A DNA stretch of 64,000 bases. It comes from Zymoseptoria tritici IPO323. Its lineage: Eukaryota > Ascomycota > Dothideomycetes > Mycosphaerellales > Mycosphaerellaceae. Where the stretch lies: contig NC_018214.1 of the NCBI RefSeq assembly GCF_000219625.1, positions 2,170,001 through 2,234,000 of the forward strand. The letters are read 5' to 3'. The translations under genes were made by a program, and so were the position numbers. Below, piece after piece: positions 1 through 10,829 of the stretch (the first letter of the stretch is position 1; each line of letters opens with the position of its first letter). The notes below the pieces were generated by a model. It saw nothing but the letters and a program-made list of their open reading frames with translations, was not told the DNA's origin and made no database searches.

Positions 1-289
1 ATCGTTGAGTTACCAATACGCAACCATCAATACTTACGTCCAGGTCAGTCCAGGTAATCCCTAGCTTTTTGTCCTTCGCACCATCATTCTCGTTTTGTTG
101 CTGCGTTTGCTTCAATTCTTCTGTCAGTCCCCAGTCGGCGGCCTTTTTCGTGGAATCATCACTGCTGCTGGTGCTCTCCGGATATGTCTCTTCTTTCGGC
201 CTGTTGCTAAATGTTCGCGATAGCGTGCGGTACACTTCTTCTCCGGTCCCCGTCTGCACTCCCCACGACGACGATCTTTGCAGCGTCAT
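1..289 (-). CDS. PDR-type (ABC-G) ABC transporter, N-terminal exon, partial
   Basis: The minus-strand frame begins with ATG at 289 and stays open to the window edge. A canonical GTAAGT donor starts at 37, so the coding exon is 289-38 (84 codons, ending in phase 0). The peptide is hydrophilic and Ser/Thr/Glu-rich, contains LSRTFS, and ends with KKLGITWTDLD just before the donor. That ending resembles the stretch before the first nucleotide-binding domain in fungal pleiotropic-drug-resistance transporters (LGVTW.DL.V). Such proteins are plasma-membrane efflux pumps with two ABC and two membrane domains. None of those domains is inside the window, so the call rests on this short signature and gene structure. 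It is divergently oriented from the Ran-binding gene at 1761. Confidence 0.5.
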   Translation of the reverse strand, partial: MTLQRSSSWGVQTGTGEEVYRTLSRTFSNRPKEETYPESTSSSDDSTKKAADWGLTEELKQTQQQNENDGAKDKKLGITWTDLDVSIDGCVLVTQR

Positions 290-1760
290 GGTCGTTTGTC
301 TGAACGAAAGAAGAAAATCGAAACCAATTGTATCAAGGACAAAAGGTCAACGCCAATGAGACGGACCGATGCTCCGAGATATGTATTGAGAATCAGAAGA
401 AGACGTTCTCAGATGAAGATACTCATCAATGACGGTTAGTGCAAGGATGATTTCTCAGCACGTGAAAGACATGGTCGGGATCACGGACATGTACCTGAGC
501 CCGGATGTGAAGAAATGGCGAACAAAGAGATGCGCGGTGCATGAGTCGCGAACGAGTGATGACACACGGAGTAACGGACCTTCGGGGTTACGTTATCCAC
601 GATTTGCCCGGCGTGGCTTTTCGGGGGTTTGAGTTGGATACGGCAGATTCCTGACTTATGAATCAGCCAAGAGTGCAGCTCTTCGTGGTCCAGGCCGATG
701 TCGTTTGACTCCACATCGATCGTATGCTGAGTCGATGTTGATGATGCACCGAGATAGTTCCAGGGCGAAAGCCTTCTCGTTCACGCTGTTCGCAGATACC
801 CGTCTCCGGATTCGGACATTGTAGAACGCGGCTTGGTTGCCAAGGATGGAAATGGCCGGGGAGATGTTCTCGAGATCCAATCTTCTGTGGAACACAGAAC
901 GATGCGAGAAAAGTGACCGTCGATCGAGGACACGGGCATGAATGAGAATGAAGGAGCCTTCAAATGAGGTTGCTCGATCTCAACAAAGGAGCTTTGCGGC
1001 CGTGATTGAATGTCGTGTTCTCTTCAGAGTTGTTTCTCTTCAGAGTCGTGGCTCAGAAGCGCTACGTCGATCTCTGAGTGCTGCGGCGTGTACGTGCTGT
1101 CTTCATTAAAAGGCGAAGTGAAGTTGAATCTCTCCTACCTCCACTTCAGGCGCGACGAGGAAAGAACGACAACCTAAGGTATGGTTATGTAAGCGAAGTC
1201 CATCGGCCAAGCTGATTCGGGCTAGCGCACTGCATTCGAGAAGTTGCCTTGTGACTTGAAGCAACCCGACCGTCGCACATATCGTTGCTACTTTGATCTT
1301 GTAGGACGCTTCGCCACGTCGTCCGTTGTACGCGTGTTGATATCCACCGCCAGGATTGTTCTCAACGAAGCGATTCCGACCTTGCGAAGCTCCACGCAGT
1401 CCAGCTGTTTCTCGAGCTCGTGACAAGCGCCGACCTTGAACCGCACGATTGCACGATTGCACGATTGCACACTTTGCTCACTCGGACGGCCTTCACGCGC
1501 AGCTCATCCTCGAGGAAGTTCAGACAGCCTTCTGGATTCGTTCCGTCACCTCTTGGAACAGCACACAGCCTTGTCGAGTCACGATCGAATCACCAAGTGC
1601 GCGGGAGAACTCCCACTGAACCACCATCGCTCCCCGGGTGGCCGCAATCTGCGCAGAAGAAGGAGATCTATACTACATGCGGCGCGTGTCGTAAACCCAA
1701 CAGCATCCATCAGTATCCAAGGGCTGCGAGAGCTCGGAACAGGAGGAACAGACCGACAGG
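290..1760. other. Intergenic, divergent promoter region
   Basis: This is 1.47 kb between the divergent ABC-transporter exon and the Ran-binding gene. The short reading frames here show no recognisable domain, and frames on both strands overlap without one standing out. A small tandem repeat, GCACGATT in three copies, lies at about 1443-1470. No RNA gene was recognised. Confidence 0.6.
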
Positions 1761-3480
1761 ATGGCACCCGATCGAGACAACGCCGTGCACTCCGACGCTG
1801 AAAATGGAGAGAAGCCAGTACGAGAGCAGCTGAAGAACGCGCGGATCACACAAGAACGCGCTGCGGTCACATCAGAGCCTTCGAACGGTGAGCCCATGGT
1901 GGAGGACAACACCAGCAGCGTCGATGATGGTACCCTCAAGCCTCAACCGCGGGCAGAACTTCGGCGAAAGAGAAGCTACGAAGAGGTCGATGATGCCAAT
2001 GCACACACTGCGCATTCAGATCCTGTAAGGCACCACACTCGGAAACGATCTCGCGATAGTACCGCAGAAGAATTCGAGCTCAACAATGGCCGCCGCAAGG
2101 GTTCCGGCGAGCGCAGCAGGAACAGTGAGGACGAGAATGAGGCTGAGGCAGACTCGGCAAAAGCGAATGGCATTTCCAAGCCACCACGACCTTCAACGCC
2201 AGACGGTCCCGCCGAGAAGCAAAACGATGGCATGGTAGAAGAAGTGGCGAGTCCGAAGAACAAGCGCAGCAGGTTGCACTCCTCGACCGAAGATGAGATA
2301 GCAGCATCGAAGGCCGAGAACACAGGCGAATCCACCTCCAACGGCACGGCCAAGGAAGTAACTACAACAAAGATTCCACCCACCAGCGGATTTGCAAATG
2401 CGTCCGCCACATCTCCTTTCGGCGCTCTTGCTGGAGGCAAGTCTCCCGCCGCAGAAGCCACATCCTCATCCAGCGCTTTTGCTGCTTCAGGCTTCAGTGC
2501 TCTTTCCGGCTCTACAACCTCTGGCTTCGGCTCCATCGCTAAGAGCGGTGGAGGTTTTGGCTCAGGAGGCTCATTCGGATCTGGAGCTAAGAGCCCGCAG
2601 AGCAGTACTGAAGCGGAGCCGAAACCATCATCTGGGGGATTCGGAGGTGCACTCGGTCAGAAGTCAGCTTTCGCCGGAGCAGGCTCCACATCCCTTAACA
2701 GCGGATTTGGGTCAGCTAGCTCTGGTTTCGGTCGTATCGGTTCACCAAGCGCTGTCGGTTTCGGGAGCGGTAGTGGCACTGGTTTCGGCGGCCTGTCCAG
2801 CACTATCGGAGGAGGTGGCGGCCTCAGCAGTTTTGCTAGCGGGAAGTCCGCCCCAGCACCACTCGGCGGCGCCTCAAAGCCCACTCGAGCCTTTGGCGCA
2901 CCCGCCACAGAAGTCGACGACGATGAGGGCTCCAACGCTGGTGACGAAGAGGAAGGCATCAAATCCCCGCTTTCCACGGAAGAAGAAAAGCAAGACGAGA
3001 GATTCTACGCGCAATCCCTGGAAACCGGCGAGGAAGACGAGGTCACAGCTTTCTCATGCCGGGCGAAACTCTACAACTTCACATTCGTCGGCGAAGGCGA
3101 GAAAGAGGGCAAGAAGAAGGAATGGCGGGAACGAGGACTGGGAGTCTTACGGCTGAACGTCAAAGATGCTGGTGACGGCGAGAAGACCAAAGCGCGGCTG
3201 CTGATGCGTGCGGACGGCAGTCATCGTGTAGTGTTGAACACACCGCTCACGAAGGACATCAAGTTTGGCTCGCCAAATGGTGGACCGCCGCAGAGTGGGT
3301 ATATCTTTTTCATGGGCACGATTGGGGAGGGCGGAGGATTGGAGTTATTGCAGGTTAAGGTAAGTTCTTGCAAGATCTCCGTTGTGGTTTGAACGTGTAC
3401 TAACATGGTCGGAATAGATGAGACAGCAGAATTGTCTGGATCTCTACGAGAAGGTCACTGAGCTGCAAGAGAGTATGTGA
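1761..3480 (+). CDS. RanBD1-domain protein, RanBP3/Yrb2-like (FG-repeat middle, C-terminal Ran-binding domain)
   Basis: Two exons, 1761-3359 and 3418-3480, joined across a 58 bp intron (donor GTAAGT at 3360, branch TACTAAC at 3398-3404, acceptor AG at 3417), give 553 residues. The N-terminal third is charged, with nuclear-localisation-like KR clusters (residues 70-110). The middle is Gly/Ser/Phe-rich with many FG dipeptides (about 215-385). A RanBD1 domain follows (about 413-545: FYAQSLETGEEDEV, CRAKLYNF, RGLGVLRLN, RLLMRADGSHRVVLNT). Exon 2 supplies the last helix (NCLDLYEKVTELQE). Without splicing, the frame ends ten codons into the intron. In this family the protein binds Ran-GTP and assists Crm1-dependent nuclear export. 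A Nup50/Nup2-like nucleoporin is the main alternative, since both combine FG repeats with RanBD1. Confidence 0.85.
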
Positions 3481-4272
3481 GTGTCTGGCTTTCCAGCCAC
3501 TCCTTCGCCTTCGGCTCGACTTGTCAGCGACTTGGCTCACGAGCATGGAGGAAGAGAACTTGCCACGCGAGAAAGTGCATAGCTCGGTGCTCCCCCAGAA
3601 AGATACGTCGTTGGCCTGCACAGGATCAGACGACGCATGAGGAACGCCACAAAAGTTCGTTCGGAGGAAATAAGTCGAGCCAGCTGCGGACACGAAGCGC
3701 TACCACTTGGGACTTTGGAAAGAAACCAGGACTTGATGCGATACCCGCGCGATGCAGGTTGAGAGACATCATGGCAGAGTGGATGGGAGCGAGGATAGAG
3801 CTACGGAGCAGCGATAAGTACAAGTACAATTACACTCGCCCAATCTGGACACAATTTGCTTCGGCTAAAGCACAGATGTTGTCAAATTGAGTGGTTCATC
3901 GGGCTGCGCCCATTCACAAGCCAGCATGTATACTCCTCCTCTCTTGTGCTTGTGCGGCCGTTTGCCCAATCGGCCGAACTTCGGGGATACACCACGCAGC
4001 CCGACACTTCGACCCCCCGGACAAATCATCCATCAACACAATCTACATTGGGCATGAAGACCTCGCAATGTCGTGGCCATCACGACCCTGTCGATTGTTC
4101 TACACTTGGTGCAATAGTCGACAGCAAGTCTGCCAGGCTTCAAGACGGGTGAAACTCCAAAGGCTCACCGCAAGTAGGTCGCTGCGCAACCTACAAACTC
4201 GCGCTTCATGTCAGCCCCTCTCGATCGCTTTCTGTCCGTGACATTCCGCTGACAATCTACCGCAAAGCTACC
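3481..4272. other. Intergenic
   Basis: This 0.8 kb separates two tandem plus-strand genes. The overlapping frames at 3477-4241 have no domain and no consistent codon pattern, so they are taken as 3' UTR of the Ran-binding gene and promoter/5' UTR of the phosphotransferase. A short upstream exon carrying a mitochondrial presequence for the next gene cannot be excluded. Confidence 0.5.
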
Positions 4273-5907
4273 ATGGGCGACAATCCGGACTTCTATAGCT
4301 TTACCCGGGCTAGATTTGTGCAGAATGAAAAGGCAGAGATGAGCTCTCGACGGGTTACCTTCAATGTCAGCGAGCTCGCCAATGTTGCTGCTAGCAGTGT
4401 TGGTGCATCATGTGTTGGGATCGAAAGGTTGCCCGATGGCATGCACAACAGGGCTTTGCTTCTGACCATGGACAATGGCAAGCAGGTCGTCGCCAAACTC
4501 CCATGCCCGAACGCTGGTCAGTCTCACTTCACGACTGCAAGCGAAGTCGCCACAATGGAATTTATGCGCACTCGGTTGAATACCCCTGTCCCCGAGGTAT
4601 ATGCTTGGTGCAGTCATGCGGAAAGGACCACGGTAGGAGCTGAGTACATCATCATGGAAAAGGCCGAAGGAGTGCTACTGGAGACGATCTGGCAAAAGAT
4701 GGAGCTGCGACAACAAGGCGCTCTCGTGAAAGCCATTGTCCGGCTCCAAGCAGAGTGGGCATCATCTCTGTTCGCAGGTTACGGTAGCATTTACTACGCC
4801 ACGGATCTGGAAGAAGAGCGCCGGCTACCATTACACGCAAGCTCGTCGGCACAGGAGATTTTTGCCCTTGGCCCTATCACGGGAAGGGACTGGAACGATA
4901 ACGGGCGACTGGATGTCGCATTTGATAGAGGTCCATGTGAGTGTCATTATGCTTTGTGTGTCGTCGAGGTGCCCACTAATTTCTTCGCAGGGAAAACCGT
5001 CGAGCAGTATCTGGAAGCAGTTGGACTTCGTGAGGCGAAATGCGTCAAAGAGCTTTCACGTCTACCACCTCCTCAAGTGACCCTCTCCGGGCCAGGTCTG
5101 TACGAGAGCACTAGGGAGAAGAAGCTGCGGGCCTTGTGTTACTACCAGCAGATCTTCCGCCACTTGCTGCCGCACCCCGGCGATTCACCAATCCGCAGAC
5201 CAGTCCCGTGGCATGGAGATCTTCATGTCGCCAACATGTTTGTTGATCCAAAGGATCCGACGAAAATATTGAGCATAATCGACTGGCAGTCCACTGAAGT
5301 TGCCCCATTGTTCGTACAAGCCCGTCAGCCTTACATCATCGATTTCGAAGGACCTCAATTGCCTGACTTGAGCACGGAGCATCCATCTCTTCCAGAAGAC
5401 TTCGATCAGCTTTCTCCCGGCGAGCAAGCAGCTGCTCACAATCTCCGCCTGCGACAAGCTCTCGTGATGGCATACAGACAACGGACGCGAGTCATGGCGC
5501 CGGACATCTGGAAAGCCTTCGAGTATCAAGCCACACCCGCAGCGCAGCTCTTACAACTAGCTCGGGTGCTACTCGTCGATGGGGAAGGAATGTACACCGC
5601 TCGAATCGCCGAGCATCTCCGAGATCCCGACGGAATCCTCAAAGAAAGCGGCATCTCTATGACCGAAGCTGAAATGGCCGAAGCCGAAGCAGACGGAGAG
5701 AAAGCGGTCCTTGGGATACAGTGGATGACAGGTATCTCCGATACGATCGGTCGGGAGCTCTTCCCGTTGGGCGGATGTGTGAAGACGGAGCGCTACGATG
5801 AGTCGAAAGATGCGCTTCGGCAGTGCAAGGAGCAGGTAATAGAGGAGTTTGCGAAAACTGACGAAGAGCGAAAGGCCTGGGAGGATGCGTGGCCCTTTGA
5901 CAACTAA
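4273..5907 (+). CDS. Aminoglycoside-phosphotransferase-fold (APH) protein, AIM9-like
   Basis: The frame is continuous for 544 codons, but I infer a 54 bp in-frame intron at 4937-4990 (donor GTGAGT, branch CTAAT, acceptor GCAG). Removing it joins DRGP to WKTVEQYLEAVG, restoring the RGPW...Y..AVG..E tract usual in fungal members, for 526 residues. The start ATG (ccATGg) precedes an FYSFTRARFVQNE-like segment typical of the family N-terminus. Kinase-fold signatures are QVVAKLPCP (nucleotide-binding Lys), VPEVYAWC, EYIIMEKAEG, the catalytic loop WHGDLHVANMF (unspliced residue about 313) and the metal-binding IDWQ (about 336). Many fungal paralogues are predicted mitochondrial; S. cerevisiae Aim9 is one. 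The substrate is unknown. Confidence 0.85.
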   Translation: MGDNPDFYSFTRARFVQNEKAEMSSRRVTFNVSELANVAASSVGASCVGIERLPDGMHNRALLLTMDNGKQVVAKLPCPNAGQSHFTTASEVATMEFMRTRLNTPVPEVYAWCSHAERTTVGAEYIIMEKAEGVLLETIWQKMELRQQGALVKAIVRLQAEWASSLFAGYGSIYYATDLEEERRLPLHASSSAQEIFALGPITGRDWNDNGRLDVAFDRGPCECHYALCVVEVPTNFFAGKTVEQYLEAVGLREAKCVKELSRLPPPQVTLSGPGLYESTREKKLRALCYYQQIFRHLLPHPGDSPIRRPVPWHGDLHVANMFVDPKDPTKILSIIDWQSTEVAPLFVQARQPYIIDFEGPQLPDLSTEHPSLPEDFDQLSPGEQAAAHNLRLRQALVMAYRQRTRVMAPDIWKAFEYQATPAAQLLQLARVLLVDGEGMYTARIAEHLRDPDGILKESGISMTEAEMAEAEADGEKAVLGIQWMTGISDTIGRELFPLGGCVKTERYDESKDALRQCKEQVIEEFAKTDEERKAWEDAWPFDN

Positions 5908-6479
5908 TCGCGAAGATCAAGCATTAATGAATCTGCAAGAAGCATGCATGTCGATATAGCTGTGATGCTCCGTGCGCTCAGCTACTGGATCTGGTAAAGG
6001 CTTTGCCAGAGCTCCTGGTCGACCAGCACTCGCGGCGCCTGGTGAGTAACGCTTCCTGTATTGATAAGTTTGAGATGACTGATGAAGACTGATGAAGAGG
6101 GCAGCGACTCTCGCTCCAAGCATCGCAAACTGAGCCCACAGAAGCGATAAGCTCCCTTTCATCCATGAGCGTTCCGTCGAAGCTGCTTAAGAAGTCTGCG
6201 CCACAAAAGCGACGATATAAGCATGCGAGCGGCCGTATCGATTTTTCGGGAAAGCCTCGAAACTAACCATGGTCCATAGTTTCTTGCACCGACGGTACGG
6301 ATTCTCGACGTTGCCATGAAAAAAGGCCATTTTCCTCGCATCGACCTATATAGTCTCTACCTTTTCCGACGCACACCTCTCGAATGACCGGCTTCGTGTA
6401 CACAGCACGCTTTACACAGCCCATCCTCCTGACAGACTCCTCGACAACGCGAAGCAACACTATCGACAATTGAATCACG
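5908..6479. other. Intergenic
   Basis: Nothing coding is convincing in this 0.57 kb between two plus-strand genes. Several minus-strand frames overlap one another without similarity to anything I recognise. Confidence 0.5.
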
Positions 6480-6999
6480 ATGATTGCCCCACACAACGTA
6501 TACGCTTCCACCCTCCTCCCTCATCTGGCGCGGGCGATACCTCATAGCACAGGCCATTGCATTCGATCTCGCTGTCTTCCGCCGTGATGCCCTGCCAGTC
6601 CATATGCGCGGTGGTCACGTGGGAGTCCTAGCCTTGACCATCCCCTTCTTCGCCAACTTCATCATGCATTCTGGCCTCCGAATCGGTCCCATCACGCTCC
6701 TCCCGCAATTTGTGCCGAACACTTGCGCCGAAGCCAAGCAAGTCGAATGGGGCGAGAACGTGTGGCCTTGCCAGAGAGACGCGATGGCCGATAGCATCGA
6801 TGGTATGCTCAATGGAAGGAAACCAACTTTCAGCGAACTTTGGGAGCTGGTGACCTTCGTTCTGGCCGTGGCTGTGAACGCTTGCTTCTTGGCCTGGGCG
6901 TCGGGAGTGGTGGATCCCGGTCCTGCGTGGAGGAGATTCAGAGGGCGCCCAACGTTGGACGAGCAGACTCCTCGAAGTCTGGAGGCAAGGAACGCCTAA
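6480..6999 (+). CDS. Uncharacterised small protein with two hydrophobic segments
   Basis: A plus-strand frame runs from a stop at 6481-6483 to 6999. It encodes a hydrophobic stretch (VGVLALTIPFFANFIMHS), a polar loop with three Cys, a second hydrophobic stretch (LWELVTFVLAVAVNACFLAW) and a basic tail, suggesting a two-pass membrane protein. The start is unresolved. The first in-frame ATG is 6604 (131 residues). Alternatively, ATG 6480 plus a 55 bp intron (6498-6552, GTATAC...ACAG) joins in phase to the same frame and gives about 155 residues. I do not recognise a family. Confidence 0.4.
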
Positions 7000-7579
7000 T
7001 GGGGTTGTGATGGATATCTGAGGGTGCGAGCTGATGCGAGCGCTGAAGAATCAAGTGAAGCAGAGACAAGGCAATGAGATGGATGCGAGAATGGTGCAGG
7101 CCGCGGCGCGTGATGATGTGTCCGCCTGCCTGGCTCTCCGGTGGCGATGTGTCGATGCAAACATGATAGACTTTCTTGCCAGCGACTATGGGCATGATGC
7201 TAGAGATTGAAACGACAGCGATCGATGGGATGGAGACGGCACTCGATGTGAGGTCAGTGGCGAGGCGAAGCTATACACGTCGCAGATCAAAAACGAAGTG
7301 ATTTTTCTGATCGATCAAGTACAGATCACGTATCACATGATATAGAACGCATCGCTCGACCTGTCTTCGATGCGTTGGTGAATGAGGCAGCAGATGCATG
7401 TCTCAGATCGTTGTTTGCTTGCTTGCCACTGCTGGTGGTCGGTATATCACCGCTGGTCCGGCGCTCACCTTCACTTAACCATGTCGATGGATAAATCTGT
7501 CAATTATTCTCTCACGAGCTGACCGTACGATAGCCAAGATAGATTTCTTACTCACACACATCCGCGAGACTCAACAACA
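7000..7579. other. Intergenic
   Basis: This 0.58 kb holds no convincing gene. It presumably carries the terminator of the upstream gene and the promoter of the gene at 7580. Confidence 0.5.
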
Positions 7580-8221
7580 ATGCAAACTCCACCTCAATTC
7601 CAGCTGGAAGCCTTCCCTCGCCTCTCCGACTCTCCAACTCCTCCGCACACTCCATCAGCAACCCAAGATCCAACAACGCCCCTCCCCCCTCGCAAACCTA
7701 TTCCCGCCAATCCGAACGACGGCCTCGCGCCAATCCCAATTGACGATGACATCGAGCAAATACCTCTACACTCCCTCCTCCTCCAAACCCCCTCCACCAT
7801 TCCCTCCCCATCCCGCTCCCCAGCAGCCACAATAAACCGAGTCGAGAACCGGATCCTCTCCGAAGGCCGCAAACGTGACCTCGACGAGACCTGGCCGCAA
7901 GCCTCCGACTGGCCGGGGGCTCCTAGCGCGCCCCGCGCTACCAACAACCCACCCATCGGCAGTACCTCCGTCGAAGCAGACTGGTATACAGCCGAAAGTG
8001 CGAGAGCTCGGGGTATGAGGGGAGCTGGGGCCGGGAGACATTATGTCGATGGCGAGGAGGTGGAGGTGGACTGTTGGACGCGGTTCAGGGAGAAGCTGAT
8101 GTTTTGGAAGAGGAACAAGAAGGTTGAGACGGAGGAGGAGAGGGCGGTGAGGAAGAGGGCGAAGCAGGTGAAGGACATGGAGGATGATGAGGAGGGGCTT
8201 AGTGGGACTTTGTGGCGGTAG
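7580..8221 (+). CDS. Uncharacterised Pro/Ser-rich protein with charged C-terminus
   Basis: A single 213-codon exon starts at an ATG in an excellent fungal context (CAACAATGC). The first 120 residues are Pro/Thr/Ser-rich and probably disordered. The second half holds DWYTAESARARGMRG, a short Trp-containing segment (VDCWTRFREKLMFWKRNKK) and a highly charged tail (EEERAVRKRAKQ, EDDEEG). There is no signal peptide or clear membrane segment; the WTRFREKLMFWKR stretch could be amphipathic. C-rich third positions in the first half and G-rich ones in the second suggest true coding, but I do not recognise the family. Confidence 0.55.
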   Translation: MQTPPQFQLEAFPRLSDSPTPPHTPSATQDPTTPLPPRKPIPANPNDGLAPIPIDDDIEQIPLHSLLLQTPSTIPSPSRSPAATINRVENRILSEGRKRDLDETWPQASDWPGAPSAPRATNNPPIGSTSVEADWYTAESARARGMRGAGAGRHYVDGEEVEVDCWTRFREKLMFWKRNKKVETEEERAVRKRAKQVKDMEDDEEGLSGTLWR

Positions 8222-8478
8222 AGGGTGAAAGTGGTGGGCAAGTGCGAAACAGTCGTTGCGGGAGGTGGTTGAGGTTCCGAATCTGGGGGATGTTTTAGCA
8301 TGTGGTGGAATCGTTGTTCGCTGGAGCTTTGCACAATTATCCGTTGCTTTGTCTCGCAACGCTGGAGGCGTGTGGGAGCATGACTTCCTCCTCCAAGGCA
8401 AAGTCGTCCATTCAGCCGTTCGTATATCGAGGTAGTAGAACCCTGCGCTTCGTCGTAATCAATTCTTCTTCGGTCTCT

Positions 8479-9608
8479 TCAGATCTCTCCCTGCCTCAAC
8501 CCATTCTCCGGCTTAACCTTCGCCCAAGCCTGCTTCGTCATGAAAGCCTGCACTCTCCCCACAACCTTCTCAACATCGCTCTTCAAAAACGTCTCATTCT
8601 TCATCAACTTCTTCCTCACCTCGGCCAACACCGTTCCATTCCCTGAATTGCCCGTCAATCCTTGGCTCCCATACCTCCCCTGCACTAACTTCGCGACCAC
8701 CTGCTTCTTGATCGAGTCCTTGATCGTATGTTTCCTCCACCTCTTTCCGCTATCTTTCAAGTCCTGGATGTCCTCAGCGGTGAGTTGTGTCAAGATTCCT
8801 TGTGCTCTGCGCTGGGCTCTCTCCTCGGCGGTCCGAGGTGTGCGGCGGCCGAGAGTTCCGGTCAGGGCGGCGAAGCGATCGGTGATGATGCCGGGGAAGT
8901 TGTTCGCGGCTGGTGTAGATGCCCCATAGCCCGAACGGATGAAGTCTGTGGCGGAGGTAGGGACAGAAGGTCGGAAGGGAACGCCGAGTGGCTTGATCTC
9001 AGCGAGGCGTGAGCGGAGGATGGATTCTTGTTTCGAGGAAATGGGGGTCATGTCTTCTCCGGGTGCGGCAGCGAGTTCGGAGATTGACTGTATATTCGTT
9101 CGCCGCGAATCTTGCTGGCCTTCTTCTTCTTCGGGAGGTAATATTTGTCCTACGCCCTGTGCATTTGGTCCTTCTCGTCCTACGGAGACGTTTTCGCCCA
9201 TTCGCTCGCCGCCCATACTCTCCGATGTGCCCATGAAGCCTCTGCTTGTCGTGGGTACGGAGGGTCGCGATGTGCCTGTTGAACTACCGGGTGGGTTCGC
9301 TGGGTCGCTGCCGCGTGGTGGACTTTTCTGGAGCATGGAGACTTCGTTCGAGATGAGTGTGGATCGTTCCTGGCGGCTGGGGCGTCGTTTGGGAGCTGTA
9401 TTGGTATATTATTAGCGATCGGGCAACGGCCTTCCGGAAGGACGCGAGCCATACCAGCAGCAGATGGGTTGCCATTTGAGCTTTCGCCCGCACATTGTCT
9501 TGTAGAGGCGTGGAAGCATCGGGCACATTGTCCGCTCTGCATCCATCTCAATCTGAGTATCTGGCGCTCCGATGAGCCCAGTGCTGATGTCGCTTTTCTG
9601 TATAGCAT
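8479..9608 (-). CDS. Uncharacterised protein, possibly mitochondrial (two exons)
   Basis: Two exons, 9608-9455 and 9395-8479, are joined across a 59 bp intron (9454-9396; donor GTATGG, CTAAT branch, acceptor CAG). The phase-1 junction gives 356 residues. Without the upstream exon the protein would start at an internal ATG (9336). The N-terminus (LYRKATSALGSSERQ...) is basic and Ser/Ala-rich with few acids, like a mitochondrial presequence. The middle is low-complexity. The C-terminal 110 residues are basic and helical (EDIQDLKDSGKRWRKHTIKD, then VAKLVQGRYGSQGLTG, ending VQAFMTKQAWAKVKPENG) and look like the conserved core. I cannot name a family; the presequence idea is inference. Confidence 0.6.
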
Positions 9609-9985
9609 GGTGTGTAGTTGTTAGGTGTCAAGGAGCGAGTTGAAGTTCATTCACTTCAAGATGCATTGCCGCGGAGACCTTCCGCTTTGGGACCTTGTCA
9701 CGTGATGCCAGGAATTGGGACAGGAACTCATAGCAGAAAGAAGACCTACCTCTAGATATCTCGTCGACGACATGTGAAAGCTGGCTGAGAGCCACGAAGC
9801 AGTCTTTGTCTATAGTCCTATGAAAAACCTTACACTCTGCAGATGTATTTGGTGTCTTACATGGCACCATCGCATTTAAATGAGAGATCTACTCTACCGA
9901 CTCTTCGAAGAGAAGCCTTCCGAGATAGGTATGTATCCTTCAAACATCACTTGAGTTCGTTGTGTTGATAAGTACAGCAGCATTG
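9609..9985. other. Intergenic
   Basis: About 0.38 kb between two minus-strand genes, containing no supported feature. Confidence 0.5.
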
Positions 9986-10706
9986 CTATGTGTCGCTCTG
10001 CTTCTGTCGATACTCAGGACTTGTCGTGCGGTGCAATATACCTTGCAAAATCTGCAGAAAGCTCCACTGATGACAACTCAGAGAGTAGGCGCAGGACCCG
10101 TGATTGAGATAGGCAACCACATCGTGCAGTCCTCTTGATGCACATTCCGCCAATTTTTCCGAAGACTTCGACGACGGGATCGCAAATTCTGGTACAAAGC
10201 CCGCGCGCGGAAGTTGCTTGAATACTTCCAGATCTGGGCCTCCAGGTTCAAGGTCGAATTGCTGCACGGAAAGGTCAGGAAGCTCATGGCTTCCGATATG
10301 CTTCATTCTCTTCTGGTGACGGTCGAGATCTTTCCGATCCATGAATCCGTGATCGCACTGAGCGCAATGATGCGGCCGGTAGGAGGAATGTATCTTCTCA
10401 TGCTTCGTCCGCTCACCTGCACGACTGAAACAATTCTCGCAGTGATGACACTTGTACTCGCCAGGTGGCAATCGCTTTCTATTCTCTGCGGCTCACATCG
10501 GATTCGTGGTCCGAGACGACACCCGAGCCAATGCTACCGTTGGATGCTGGGGACACATACCCAGATCCGCAACCATGAGGGGACGTCGAGGAGAAGCGCG
10601 ACGTTGTGGGGAAGGGAGATGTCGATACTTGTGGGTGCTCGGAGCCACCGGTGCCACTGCGTCGTCCAGGCAAGTCAAAACCACCGCGTGGTGGTGGCGG
10701 CAGCAT
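9986..10706 (-). CDS. C2H2 zinc-finger protein (two adjacent fingers)
   Basis: The core is two fingers: C-x2-C-x12-H-x3-H (CHHCENCFSRAGERTKHEKIH) and C-x2-C-x12-H-x5-H (CAQCDHGF...RHQKRMKH), typical of fungal DNA-binding regulators. The finger frame itself has no ATG. I join it to an upstream Pro/Ser/Gly-rich exon starting ATG 10706 through a 52 bp intron (10537-10486, GTAGCA...CGCAG), which is in phase. Exons 10706-10538 and 10485-9986 give 222 residues. The intron's branch site is weak and more 5' exons are possible, so the fingers are firmer than the gene model. The tail after the fingers (about 120 residues) has no recognised domain. Confidence 0.6.
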
Positions 10707-10829
10707 TGTGGTCAATCGGCAGCGATCCGTTGCTTCGACCGGGCTGGCTTCGCATGGTTGCAAGATGGTATAGTGGCATCCAGCCAAGAGTTCGCCTACA
10801 AACCTCGATCGCAAGGGGTTCGCATCTTT

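Noticed and set aside
1976..2536. Minus-strand 186-codon frame opposite the Ran-binding gene
   Set aside because: It is the antisense shadow of a Ser/Gly/Ala-rich repeat region, with no domain.
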